Source: Bombus terrestris (Eukaryota; Arthropoda; Insecta; Hymenoptera; Apidae). From it: DNA of 64,000 nucleotides. Below the pieces are notes generated by a model. It searched no databases and was not told the origin of the DNA. It was given only the letters and a program-made list of their open reading frames with translations. Where the stretch lies: the NCBI RefSeq assembly GCF_910591885.1, contig NW_025963548.1, forward strand, positions 983,501 through 1,047,500, given 5' to 3'. Shown in pieces: positions 1 through 11,243 of the stretch. The number at the start of each line of letters is the position of its first letter. Position 1 is the first letter of the stretch. The position numbers were made by a program, and so were the translations under genes.

Positions 1-230
1 TGCCTAATTTTGTCAGCGATTTCGGACCACACGTTGCACTGTACTATGTGGAAATATTACTATTTATGTAAAACTATTGATAAACTGTAAACTTTGTCAG
101 TACGCATTTCGATAAAGACTTCCGGCACCTCGGGCTGGTGCGAATATTTCAATGTCCCTATGTGCCAACCGTTGGTTTGTGACACACCTTTACGCGTCCC
201 TCGCTCGGTGCGCTCGCTCGAAAACTATGG

Positions 231-240
231 CCTAACCTAA
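231..240 (-). other. Telomere-like CCTAACCTAA dyad (example, copy 1)
   Basis: Two CCTAA units in tandem (TTAGG on the minus strand, the common insect telomere repeat) sit just inside the left arm in nearly every monomer, followed by AACC. A third CCTAA opens most monomers (TGCCTAAT). In T5 monomers the dyad is broken to TTTAACCTAA, and in copies 2 and 19 to CCTCACCTAA. The match is exact but only two units long. A link with telomeres is inference. Confidence 0.5.
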
Positions 241-621
241 AACCAATCCCTCTTGCGTTCGTTATTTGATAAGGAGGCGACTTATTTCAAATTTGCTAAC
301 GTGTCGGATCGGCTGTAAGGTTGGACTAGATTTATACGAGCGAGCGGAGCGAGCGAGCTACGATTACAATTTCCAAGCTATACATATACCTTATATTGCC
401 TTGCATATATTTCCTGTTATTGCCTAATTTAGTCAGCGATATCGGACAACACGTTGCACTGTACTATGTGGAAATATTACTATTTATATGAAACTATTGA
501 TGAAATGTAAACTTTTGTCAGTACGCAATTCGATAAAGACTTCCGGCTCCTCGGGCTGGTGCGAATATTTCAATGTCCCTATGTGCCAAACCGTTGGATT
601 GTGACACACATTTACGCGTCC

Positions 622-642
622 CTCGCTCGCTGCGCTCGCTCG
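622..642 (+). repeat. Left inverted GC-rich arm (example, copy 2)
   Basis: This 21-bp block of CTCG/CGCT units is the reverse complement of the right arm at 759-779 except for one central base (20 of 21). Across the array it exists in several states: the full form as here; a form with GGTGCG in the centre (19 of 21; T1, for example 200-220); and a 17-bp form with GGCTGCG in which 4 bp are lost (T3, T4 and the short type). This arm is therefore the variable partner of the pair. Confidence 0.9.
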
Positions 643-758
643 AAAACTATAGCCTCACCTAAAACCAATCCCTCTTACGTTCGTTATTCTATAAGGAGGC
701 GACTTATTTCAAATTTAATAACTGTTCGGATCGGTTGTGAGGTTGGACTAGATTTTTA

Positions 759-779
759 CGAGCGAGCGGAGCGAGCGAG
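759..779 (-). repeat. Right inverted GC-rich arm (example, copy 2)
   Basis: This block of GAGC/GCGAG units is purine-rich on the + strand and can pair with 622-642 across a 116-nt loop in single-stranded DNA or RNA. It is unchanged in nearly all 153 monomers. Exceptions I saw are near 1622, 2845, 6200, 6218, 26600, 40420 and 47523. It is much more constant than its left partner. Confidence 0.9.
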
Positions 780-1264
780 CTACGATTACAATATCCACGC
801 TATACATATACCTTATATTGCCTTGCATATATTTCCTGTTATTGCCTAATTTTGTCAGCGATTTCGGACCACACGTTGCACTGTACTATGTGGAAATATT
901 ACTATTTATATGAAACTATTGATGAAATGTAAACTTTTGTCAGTACGCAATTCGATAAAGACTTCCGGCTCCTCGGGCAGGTGCGAATATTTCAATGTCC
1001 CTATGTGCCAAACCGTTGGATTGTGACACACATTTACGCGTCCCTCGCTCGCTGCGCTCGCCCGAAAACTATAGCCTAACCTAAAACCAATCCCTCTTAC
1101 GTTCGTTATTCTATAAGGAGGCGACTTATTTCAAATTTGCCAACGTGTCGGATCGGCTGTGAGGTTGGACTAGATTTATACGAGCGAGCGGAGCGAGCGA
1201 GCTACGATTACAATTTCCAAGCTATACATATACCTTATATTGCCTTGCATATATTTCCTGTAGT

Positions 1265-2488
1265 TGCCTAATTTAGTCAGCGATATCGGACAACACGTTG
1301 CACTGTACTATATTGAAATTTTACTATTTATGTAAAACTATTGGTAAACTGTAAACTTTTGTCAGTACGCAATTCGATAAAGACTTCCGGCTCCTCGGGC
1401 TGGTGCGAATATTTCAATGTCCCTATGTGCCAAACCGTTGGATTGTGACACACATTTACGCGTCCCTCGCTCGCTGCGCTCGCTCGAAAACTATAGCCTA
1501 ACCTAAAACCAATCCCTCTTACGTTCGTTATTCTATAAGGAGGCGACTTATTTCAAATTTGCCAACGTGTCGGATCGGTTGTGAGGTTGGACTAGATTTA
1601 TACGAGCGAGCGGAGCGAGCGTGCTACGATTACAATTTCCAAGCTATACATATACCTTATATTGCCTTGCATATATTTCCTGTTATTGCCTAAATTTGTC
1701 AGCGATTTCGGACTGTACGTTGCACTGTACTATGTGGAACGTTTGTCAGTACGCAGTTCGATAGAGACTTCCGGCTCCTCGGGCTGGTGCGAATATTTCA
1801 ATGTCCCTATGTGCCAAACCGTTGGTTTGTGACACACCTTTAAGCGTCCCTCGCTGGCTGCCCTCGAAAACCATAGCCTAACCTAAAACCAATCCCTCTT
1901 GCGGTCGTTATTCGATAAGGAGGCGACTTATTTCAAATTTACTAACGGTTCGGATCGGTTGTGAGGTTGGACTAGATTTTTACGAGCGAGCGGAGCGAGC
2001 GAGCTACGATTACAATTTCCAAGCTATACATATACCTTATATTGCCTTGCATATATTTCCTGTTATTGCCTAATTTTGTCAGCGATATCGGACCACACGT
2101 TGCACTGCACTATGTGGAAATATTACTATTGATGTAAAACTATTGATAAACTGTAGACTTTCGTCAGTACGCAATTCGATAAAGACTTCCGGCTCCTCGG
2201 GCTGGTGCGAATATTTCAATGTCCCTATGTGCCAAACCGTTGGATTGTGACACACATTTACGCGTCCCTCGCCCGCTGCGCTCGCTCGAAAACTATAGCC
2301 TAACCTAAAACCAGTCCCTCTTACGTTCGTTATTCTATAAGGAGGCGACTTATTTCGAATTTAATAACTGTTCGGATCGGTTGTGAGGTTGGACTAGATT
2401 TTTACGAGCGAGCGGAGCGAGCGAGCTACGATTACAATATCCACGCTATACATATACCTTATATTGCCTTGCATATATTTCCTGTTAT
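1265..2488. repeat. Three-monomer cassette with short monomer, copy 1 of 5
   Basis: In order: a monomer that opens after TGTAGTTGCC and carries TTGAAATTTTAC and TTGGTAAACTG; the 380-bp short monomer; and a T4-headed monomer with TGTAGACTTTCG. The 1,224-bp trio recurs at 8344, 11244, 21684 and 33384. Confidence 0.9.
1687..2066. repeat. Short 380-bp monomer, first of six (copy 5)
   Basis: Compared with the next (T4) monomer, 38 bp are missing between GTGGAA and TTTGTCAG, and the left arm is in its 4-bp-shortened form. It also carries its own variants, such as TGCCTAAATTTG, GGACTGTACG and CAGTTCGATAGAGAC, so it is an old distinct lineage and not a fresh deletion. Confidence 0.95.
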
Positions 2489-3331
2489 TGCCTAATTTTG
2501 TCAGCGAATTCGGACCACACGTTGCACTGTACTATGTCGAAATATTACTATTTATGTAAAACTATTGATAAACTGTAAACTTTGTCAGTACGCAATTCGA
2601 TAAAGACTTCCGGCACCTCGGGCTGGTGCGAATATTTCAATGTCCCTATCTGCCAAGCCGTTGGTTTGTGACACACCTTTACGCGTCCCTCGCTCGCTGC
2701 GCTCGCTCAAAAACTATAGCCTAACCTAAAACCAATCCCTCTTACGTTCATTATTCTATAAGGAGGCGACTTATTTCAAATTTGCTAACGTGTCGAATCG
2801 GTTGTGAGTTTGGACTAGATTTATACGAGCGAGCGGAGCGAGCGACCTACGATTACAATTTCCACGATATACATATACCTTATATTGCCTTGCATATATT
2901 TCCTGTTATTGCCTAATTTAGTCAGCGATATCAGACAACACGTTGCACTGTACTATGTGGAAATATTACTATTTATATGAAACTATTGATGAAATGTAAA
3001 CTTTTGTCAGTACGCAATTCGATAAAGACTTCCGGCTCCACGGGCTGGTTCGAATATTTCAATGTCCCTATGTGCCAAACCGTTGGATTGTGACACACAT
3101 TTACGCGTCCCTCGCTCGCTGCGCTCGCTCGAAAACTATAGCCTAACCTAAAACCAGTCCCTCTTACGTTCGTTATTCTATAAGGAGGCGACTTATTTCG
3201 AATTTAATAACTGTTCGGATAGGTTGTGAGGTTGGACTAGATTTTTACGAGCGAGCGGAGCGAGCGAGCTACGATTACAATATCCACGCTATACATATAC
3301 CTTATATTGCCTTGCATATATTTCCTGTTAT

Positions 3332-3752
3332 TGCCTAATTTTGTCAGCGATTTCGGACCACACGTTGCACTGTACTATGTGGAAATATTACTATTGATGT
3401 AAAACTATTGATAAACTGCAGCCTTTAGTCAGTACGCAATTCGATAAAGACGTCCGGCACCTCGGGCTGGTGCGAATATTTCAATGTCCCTATGTGCCAA
3501 CCGTTGGTTTGTGACACACCTTTACGCGTCCCTCGCTCGGTGCGCTCGCTCGAAAACTATGGCCTAACCTAAAACCATTCCCTCTTGCGTTCGTTATTTG
3601 ATAAGGAGGCGACTTATTTCAAATTTGCTAACGTGTCGGATCGGCTGTAAGGTTGGACTAGATTTATACGAGCGAGCGGAGCGAGCGAGCTACGATTACA
3701 ATTTCCAAGCTATACATATACCTTATATTGCCTTGAATATATTTCCTGTTAT
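3332..3752. repeat. Rare mosaic monomer with GACGTCCGG (copy 9)
   Basis: It carries ATTGATGTAAAAC, CTGCAGCCTTTAGTCAG and GACGTCCGGCACC followed by a T1 tail. The only other monomer with GACGTCCGG and TTTAGTCAG is at 60206, about 57 kb away. Confidence 0.85.
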
Positions 3753-4193
3753 TGCCTAATTTAGTCAGCGATATCGGACAACACGTTGCACTGTACTATG
3801 TGGAAATATTACTATTTATATGAAACTATTGATGAAATGTAAACTTTTGTCAGTACGCAATTCGATAAAGACTTCCGGCTCCTCGGGCTGGTGCGAATAT
3901 TTCAATGTCCCTATGTGCCAAACCGTTGGATTGTGACACACATTTACGCGTCCCTCGCTCGCTGCGCTCGCTCGAAAACTATAGCCTAACCTAAAACCAA
4001 TCCCTCTTACGTTCGTTATTCTATAAGGAGGCGACTTATTTCAAATTTAATAACTGTTCGGATCGGTTGTGAGGTTGGACTAGATTTTTACGAGCGAGCG
4101 GAGCGAGCGAGCTACGATTACAATATCCACGCTATACATATACCTTATATTGCCTTGCATATATTTCCTGTTATTGCCCAATTTTGTCAGCGA

Positions 4194-4210
4194 TTTCGGA
4201 CCACACGGTG
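4194..4210 (+). other. CENP-B-box-like 17-mer (example, copy 11)
   Basis: TTTCGGACCACACGGTG matches 8 of the 9 fixed positions of the mammalian CENP-B box pattern nTTCGnnnnAnnCGGGn; the final fixed G is T. The same 17-mer lies at 7941-7957, 16677-16693, 20445-20461, 27117-27133, 30885-30901, 42186-42202, 54745-54761 and 57695-57711. All nine monomers also begin TGCCCAATT, so the two variants are linked. The other monomers have CGTT in place of CGGT and match 7 of 9. Chance resemblance is possible. Confidence 0.3.
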
Positions 4211-5017
4211 CACTGTACTATGTGGAAATATTACTATTTATGTGAAACTATTGATAAACTGTAAACTTTGTCAGTACGCAATTCGATAAAGACTTCCGGC
4301 ACCTCGGGCTGGTGCGAATATTTCAATGTCCCTATGTGCCAAACCGTTGGTTTGTGACACACCTTTACGCGAACCTCGCTCGCTGCGCTCGCTCGAAAAC
4401 TATAGTTTAACCTAAAACCAAGCCCTCTTGCGTTCGTTATTCGATAATGAGGCGACTTATTTCAAATTTGCCAACGTGTCGGATCGGCTGTGAGGTTGGA
4501 CTAGATTTATACGAGCGAGCGGAGCGAGCGAGCTACGATTACAATTTCCAAGCTATACATATACCTTATATTGCCTTGCATATATTTCCTGTTATTGCCT
4601 AATTTAGTCAGCGATATCGGACAACACGTTGCACTGTACTATGTGGAAATATTACTATTTATATGAAACTATTGATGAAATGTAAACTTTTGTCAGTACG
4701 CAATTCGATAAAGACTTCCGGCTCCTCGGGCTGGTTCGAATATTTCAATGTCCCTATGTGCCAAACCGTTGGATTGTGACACACATTTACGCGTCCCTCG
4801 CTCGCTGCGCTCGCTCGAAAACTATAGCCTAACCTAAAACCAGTCCCTCTTACGTTCGTTATTCTATAAGGAGGCGACTTATTTCGAATTTAATAACTGT
4901 TCGGATAGGTTGTGAGGTTGGACTAGATTTTTACGAGCGAGCGGAGCGAGCGAGCTACGATTACAATATCCACGCTATACATATACCTTATATTGCCTTG
5001 CATATATTTCCTGTTAT

Positions 5018-6281
5018 TGCCTAATTTTGTCAGCGATTTCGGACCACACGTTGCACTGTACTATGTGGAAATATTACTATTTATGTAAAACTATTGATAA
5101 ACTGTAAACTTTGTCAGTTCGCAATTCGATAAAGACTTCCGGCATCTCGGGCTGGTGCGAATATTTCAATGTCCCTATGTGCCAACCGTTGGTTTGTGAC
5201 ACACATTTACGCGTCCCTCGCTCGGTGCGCTCGCACGAAAACTATGGCCTAACCTAAAACCATTCCCTCTTGCGTTCGTTATTTGATAAGGAGGCGACTT
5301 ATTTCAAATTTGCTAACGTGTCGGATCGGCTGTGAGGTTGGACTAGATATATACGAGCGAGCGGAGCGAGCGAGCTACGATTACAATTTCCAAGCTATAC
5401 ATATACCTTATATTGCCTTGCATATATTTCCTGTTATTGCCTAATTTAGTCAGCGATATCAGACAACACGTTGCACTGCACTGTGTGGAAATATTACTAT
5501 TTATATGAAACTATTGATGAAATGTAAACTTTTGTCAGTACGCAATTCGATAAAGACTTCCGGCTCCTCGGGCTGGTGCGAATATTTCAATGTCCCTATG
5601 TGCCAAACCGTTGGATTGTGACACACATTTACGCGTCCCTCGCTCGCTGCGCTCGCTCAAAAACTATAGCCTAACCTAAAACCAATCCATCTTACGTTCA
5701 TTATTCTATAAGGAGGCGACTTATTTCAAATTTGCTAACGTGTCGAATCGGTTGTGAGGTTGGACTAGATTTATACGAGCGAGCGGAGCGAGCGAGCTAC
5801 GATTACAATTTCCAAGCTATACATATACCTTATATTGCCTTGCATATATTTCCTGTTATTGCCTAATTTAGTCAGCGATATCGGACCACACGTTGCACTG
5901 CACTGTGTGGAAATATTACTATTTATATGAAACTATTGATGAAATGTAAACTTTTGTCAGTACGCAATTCGATAAAGACTTCCGGCTCCTCGGGCTGGTG
6001 CGAATATTTCAATGTCCCTATCTGCCAAGCCGTTGGTTTGTGACACACCTTTACGCGTCCCTCGCTCGCTGCGCTCGCTCGAAAGCTATAGCCTAACCTA
6101 AAACCAAGCCCTCTTGCGTTCGTTATTCGATAAGGAGGCGACTTATTTCAAATTTGCTAACGTGTCGGATCGGTTGTGAGGTTGGACTAGATTTATACGT
6201 GCGAGCGGAGCGAGCGTGCTACGATTACAATTTCCACGATATACATATACCTTATATTGCCTTGCATATATTTCCTTTTAT
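5018..6281. repeat. Ordered three-monomer module (T1, T2 variant, T2 variant), copy 1 of 5
   Basis: A T1 monomer is followed by a T2 variant with CACTGTGTGG, GCTCAAAAACTA, CAATCCATC and GTTCATTATTC, then by a second CACTGTGTGG monomer with CTATCTGCCAAGCC. The order recurs at 12468, 22908, 35029 and 39229. Confidence 0.85.
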
Positions 6282-6661
6282 TGCCTAAATTTGTCAGCGA
6301 TTTCGGACTGCACGTTGCACTGTACTATGTGGAACTTTTGTCAGTACGCAGTTCGATAGAGACTTCCGGCTCCTCGGGCTGGTGCGAATATTTCAATGTC
6401 CCTATGTGCCAAACCGTTGGTTTGTGACACACCTTTAAGCGTCCCTTGCTGGCTGCGCTCGAAAGCCATAGCCTAACCTAAAACCAATCCCTCTTGCGGT
6501 CGTTATTCGATAAGGAGGCGACTTATTTCAAATTTACTAACGGTTCGGATCGGTTGTGAGGTTGGACTAGATTTTTACGAGCGAGCGGAGCGAGCGAGCT
6601 ACGATTACAATTTCCACGCTATACATATACCTTATATTGCCTTGCATATATTTCCTGTTAT
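6282..6661. repeat. Short 380-bp monomer (copy 16)
   Basis: It has the same 38-bp deletion and diagnostic bases as 1687-2066, but reads GGAACTTTTG at the deletion point and GGACTGCACG in the head. It is the only short copy not preceded by the TTGAAATTTTAC monomer; a T2-like copy precedes it. Confidence 0.95.
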
Positions 6662-8343
6662 TGCCTAATTTTGTCAGCGATATCGGACCACACGTTGCAC
6701 TGCACTATGTGGAAATATTACTATTGATGTAAAACTATTGATAAACTCTAAACTTTCGTCAGTACGCAATTCGATAAAGACTTCCGGCTCCTCGGGCTGG
6801 TGCGAATATTTCAATGTCCCTATGTGCCAAACCGTTGGATTGTGACACACCTTTAAGCGTCCATCGCTGGCTGCGCTCGAAAACTATAGCCTAACCTAAA
6901 ACCAATCCCTCTTGCGGTCGTTATTCGATAAGGAGGCGACTTATTTCAAATTTACTAACTGTTCGGATCGGTTGTGAGGTTGGACTAGATTTTAACGAGC
7001 GAGCGGAGCGAGCGAGCTACGGTTACAATTTCCACGCTATACATATACCTTATATTGCCTTGCATATATTTCCTGTTATTGCCTAATTTTGTCAGCGATT
7101 TCGGACCACACGTTGCACTGTACTATGTGGAAATATTACTATTTATGTAAAACTATTGATAAACTGTAAACTTTGTCAGTACGCATTTCGATAAAGACTT
7201 CCGGCACCTCGGGCTGGTGCGAATATTTCAATGTCCCTATGTGCCAACCGTTGGTTTGTGACACACCTTTACGCGTCCCTCGCTCGGTGCGCTCGCTCGA
7301 AAACTATGGCCTAACCTAAAACCAATCCCTCTTGCGTTCGTTATTTGATAAGGAGGCGACTTATTTCAAATTTGCTAACGTGTCGGATCGGCTGTAAGGT
7401 TGGACTAGATTTATACGAGCGAGCGGAGCGAGCGAGCTACGATTACAATTTCCAAGCTATACATATACCTTATATTGCCTTGCATATATTTCCTGTTATT
7501 GCCTAATTTAGTCAGCGATATCGGACAACACGTTGCACTGTACTATGTGGAAATATTACTATTTATATGAAACTATTGATGAAATGTAAACTTTTGTCAG
7601 TACGCAATTCGATAAAGACTTCCGGCTCCTCGGGCTGGTGCGAATATTTCAATGTCCCTATGTGCCAAACCGTTGGATTGTGACACACATTTACGCGTCC
7701 CTCGCTCGCTGCGCTCGCTCGAAAACTATAGCCTCACCTAAAACCAATCCCTCTTACGTTCGTTATTCTATAAGGAGGCGACTTATTTCAAATTTAATAA
7801 CTGTTCGGATCGGTTGTGAGGTTGGACTAGATTTTTACGAGCGAGCGGAGCGAGCGAGCTACGATTACAATATCCACGCTATACATATACCTTATATTGC
7901 CTTGCATATATTTCCTGTTATTGCCCAATTTTGTCAGCGATTTCGGACCACACGGTGCACTGTACTATGTGGAAATATTACTATTTATATGAAACTATTG
8001 ATGAAATGTAAACTTTTGTCAGTACGCAATTCGATAAAGACTTCCGGCTCCTCGGGCAGGTGCGAATATTTCAATGTCCCTATGTGCCAAACCGTTGGAT
8101 TGTGACACACATTTACGCGTCCCTCGCTCGCTGCGCTCGCCCGAAAACTATAGCCTAACCTAAAACCAATCCCTCTTACGTTCGTTATTCTATAAGGAGG
8201 CGACTTATTTCAAATTTGCCAACGTGTCGGATCGGCTGTGAGGTTGGACTAGATTTATACGAGCGAGCGGAGCGAGCGAGCTACGATTACAATTTCCAAG
8301 CTATACATATACCTTATATTGCCTTGCATATATTTCCTGCAGT

Positions 8344-9567
8344 TGCCTAATTTAGTCAGCGATATCGGACAACACGTTGCACTGTACTATATTGAAATTT
8401 TACTATTTATGTAAAACTATTGGTAAACTGTAAACTTTTGTCAGTACGCAATTCGATAAAGACTTCCGGCTCCTCGGGCTGGTGCGAATATTTCAATGTC
8501 CCTATGTGCCAAACCGTTGGATTGTGACACACATTTACGCGTCCCTCGCTCGCTGCGCTCGCTCGAAAACTATAGCCTAACCTAAAACCAATCCCTCTTA
8601 CGTTCGTTATTCTATAAGGAGGCGACTTATTTCAAATTTGCCAACGTGTCGGATCGGCTGTGAGGTTGGACTAGATTTATACGAGCGAGCGGAGCGAGCG
8701 TCCTACGATTACAATTTCCACGATATACATATACCTTATATTGCCTTGCATATATTTCCTGTTATTGCCTAAATTTGTCAGCGATTTCGGACTGTACGTT
8801 GCACTGTACTATGTGGAACGTTTGTCAGTACGCAGTTCGATAGAGACTTCCGGCTCCTCGGGCTGGTGCGAATATTTCAATGTCCCTATGTGCCAAACCG
8901 TTGGTTTGTGACACACCTTTAAGCGTCCCTCGCTGGCTGCCCTCGAAAACCATAGCCTAACCTAAAACCAATCCCTCTTGCGGTCGTTATTCGATAAGGA
9001 GGCGACTTATTTCAAATTTACTAACGGTTCGGATCGGTTGTGAGGTTGGACTAGATTTTTACGAGCGAGCGGAGCGAGCGAGCTACGATTACAATTTCCA
9101 AGCTATACATATACCTTATATTGCCTTGCATATATTTCCTGTTATTGCCTAATTTTGTCAGCGATATCGGACCACACGTTGCACTGCACTATGTGGAAAT
9201 ATTACTATTGATGTAAAACTATTGATAAACTGTAGACTTTCGTCAGTACGCAATTCGATAAAGACTTCCGGCTCCTCGGGCTGGTGCGAATATTTCAATG
9301 TCCCTATGTGCCAAACCGTTGGATTGTGACACACATTTACGCGTCCCTCGCCCGCTGCGCTCGCTCGAAAACTATAGCCTAACCTAAAACCAGTCCCTCT
9401 TACGTTCGTTATTCTATAAGGAGGCGACTTATTTCGAATTTAATAACTGTTCGGATCGGTTGTGAGGTTGGACTAGATTTTTACGAGCGAGCGGAGCGAG
9501 CGAGCTACGATTACAATATCCACGCTATACATATACCTTATATTGCCTTGCATATATTTCCTGTTAT
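8344..9567. repeat. Three-monomer cassette, copy 2 of 5
   Basis: Same order and same length (1,224 bp) as 1265-2488. The junction before it reads CCTGCAGTTGCC, which makes a PstI site that also precedes the three later cassettes. Confidence 0.9.
8766..9145. repeat. Short 380-bp monomer (copy 22)
   Basis: It lies exactly 7,079 bp after 1687-2066 and is its counterpart in the second copy of the first block (GGACTGTACG, GGAACGTTTG). Confidence 0.95.
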
Positions 9568-9987
9568 TGCCTAATTTTGTCAGCGAATTCGGACCACACG
9601 TTGCACTGTACTATGTCGAAATATTACTATTTATGTAAAACTATTGATAAACTGTAAACTTTGTCAGTACGCAATTCGATAAAGACTTCCGGCACCTCGG
9701 GCTGGTGCGAATATTTCAATGTCCCTATGTGCCAACCGTTGGTTTGTGACACACCTTTACGCGTCCCTCGCTCGGTGCGCTCGCTCGAAAACTATGGCCT
9801 AACCTAAAACCATTCCCTCTTGCGTTCGTTATTTGATAAGGAGGCGACTTATTTCAAATTTGCTAACGTGTCGGATCGGCTGTGAGGTTGGACTAGATAT
9901 ATACGAGCGAGCGGAGCGAGCGAGCTACGATTACAATTTCCAAGCTATACATATACCTTATATTGCCTTGCATATATTTCCTGTTAT

Positions 9988-10405
9988 TGCCTAATTTTGT
10001 CAGCGATATCGGACCACACGTTGCACTGCACTATGTGGAAATATTACTATTGATGTAAAACTATTGATAAACTCTAAACTTTCGTCAGTACGCAATTCGA
10101 TAAAGACTTCCGGCTCCTCGGGCTAGTGCGAATATTTCAATGTCCCTATGTGCCAAACCGTTGGATTGTGACACACCTTTAAGCGTCCCTCGCTGGCTGC
10201 GCTCGAAAACTATAGCCTAACCTAAAACCAATCCCTCTTGCGGTCGTTATTCGATAAGGAGGCGACTTATTTCAAATTTACTAACTGTTCGGATCGGTTG
10301 TGAGGTTGGACTAGATTTTAACGAGCGAGCGGAGCGAGCGAGCTACGGTTACAATTTCCACGCTATACATATACCTTATATTGCCTTGCATATATTTCCT
10401 GTTAT
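9988..10405. repeat. T4 monomer, first of an identical neighbouring pair (copy 25)
   Basis: 418 bp with GATATCGGACC, ACTCTAAACTTTCG, GGGCTAGTGCG and GCTGGCTGCG. I read it base by base against 10406-10823 and found no difference. T4 monomers usually stand alone between other types, so this is a one-monomer tandem duplication. Confidence 0.85.
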
Positions 10406-10823
10406 TGCCTAATTTTGTCAGCGATATCGGACCACACGTTGCACTGCACTATGTGGAAATATTACTATTGATGTAAAACTATTGATAAACTCTAAACTTT
10501 CGTCAGTACGCAATTCGATAAAGACTTCCGGCTCCTCGGGCTAGTGCGAATATTTCAATGTCCCTATGTGCCAAACCGTTGGATTGTGACACACCTTTAA
10601 GCGTCCCTCGCTGGCTGCGCTCGAAAACTATAGCCTAACCTAAAACCAATCCCTCTTGCGGTCGTTATTCGATAAGGAGGCGACTTATTTCAAATTTACT
10701 AACTGTTCGGATCGGTTGTGAGGTTGGACTAGATTTTAACGAGCGAGCGGAGCGAGCGAGCTACGGTTACAATTTCCACGCTATACATATACCTTATATT
10801 GCCTTGCATATATTTCCTGTTAT
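10406..10823. repeat. T4 monomer, second of the identical pair (copy 26)
   Basis: Identical by eye to 9988-10405. The left breakpoint of the 10,440-bp tandem unit falls inside this monomer, between 10554 and 10594. Confidence 0.85.
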
Positions 10824-11243
10824 TGCCGAATTTTGTCAGCGATTTCGGACCACACGTTGCACTGTACTATGTCGAAATATTACTATTTATGTAAAACTAT
10901 TGATAAACTGTAAACTTTGTCAGTACGCAATTCGATAAAGACTTCCGGCACCTCGGGCTGGTGCGAATATTTCAATGTCCCTATGTGTCAACCGTTGGTT
11001 TGTGACACACCTTTACGCGTCCCTCGCTCGGTGCGCTCGCTCGAAAACTATGGCCTAACCTAAAACCATTCCCTCTTGCGTTCGTTATTTGATAAGGAGG
11101 CGACTTATTTCAAATTTGCTAACGTGTCGGATCGGCTGTGAGGTTGGACTAGATATATACGAGCGAGCGGAGCGAGCGAGCTACGATTACAATTTCCAAG
11201 CTATACATATACCTTATATTGCCTTGCATATATTTCCTGCAGT

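Larger units (their letters stand above)
421..842. repeat. Reference monomer (copy 2, T2 type, 422 bp): anatomy
   Basis: Order of parts by monomer offset: 1-50, conserved head with GTCAGCGAT; about 50-115, AT-rich and variable, carrying the T1/T2/T4 diagnostic changes; about 115-180, conserved, with CGATAAAGACTTCCGG and AATATTTCAATGTCCC; 202-222, left GC-rich arm; about 229-240, CCTAACCTAA dyad, here mutated to CCTCACCTAA; about 255-315, variable, with CGTTATTC and AGGAGGCGAC; 339-359, right GC-rich arm; about 360-422, almost invariant AT-rich tail containing TATACATATACC and TTGCATATATTTCC. The AGGAGG is not a ribosome binding site in any meaningful sense here, since no gene follows. The frame that opens near 559 and runs into the next monomer is a read-through of repeat sequence. 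Confidence 0.95.
1..2649. repeat. Block repeated 7,079 bp downstream, copy 1
   Basis: Monomers 1 to 7 (starts 1, 421, 843, 1265, 1687, 2067, 2489) match 7080-9728 in order and in rare variants, including CCTCACCTAA in copy 2, GCTCGCCCGAAAA in copy 3 and GCGAATTCGG in copy 7. The match ends at 2650 (CTATCTGCC against CTATGTGCC). The left end is cut by the window. Confidence 0.9.
2650..7079. repeat. Mixed monomers between the two copies of the first block
   Basis: Monomer starts are 2910, 3332, 3753, 4175, 4596, 5018, 5438, 5860, 6282 and 6662. The region alternates T2 with T1 and mosaic copies, includes the first T5 monomer (4175) and a short one (6282), and ends with a T4 copy. No gene or non-satellite sequence is present. 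Confidence 0.9.
7080..9728. repeat. Block repeated from position 1, copy 2 (17 monomers later)
   Basis: Monomer starts are 7080, 7500, 7922, 8344, 8766, 9146 and 9568. One local difference is large: the head of monomer 20 (7922) is the TGCCCAATT/CACGGTG type while monomer 3 has the ordinary head. That fits a short conversion tract. Confidence 0.9.

Noticed and set aside
694..704. AGGAGG resembling a Shine-Dalgarno sequence, repeated in every monomer
   Set aside because: No coding frame follows at a consistent spacing, and the context is a eukaryotic-type satellite array.
622..779. Inverted arms as ends of a miniature inverted-repeat transposon
   Set aside because: No target-site duplication flanks the arms in the monomers I checked, and no monomer lacks the element, so an insertion cannot be shown. 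An ancient origin from such an element remains possible.
7638..8105. Longest open frame, 155 codons, and the related frames at 559, 16503, 20271, 26943, 30711, 42012, 54571, 55835 and 57521
   Set aside because: All are read-throughs of the satellite. The 155-codon frame covers more than one monomer and translates the same DNA in two different frames. There is no recognisable domain, and the frames exist only where a few variant bases remove stops.
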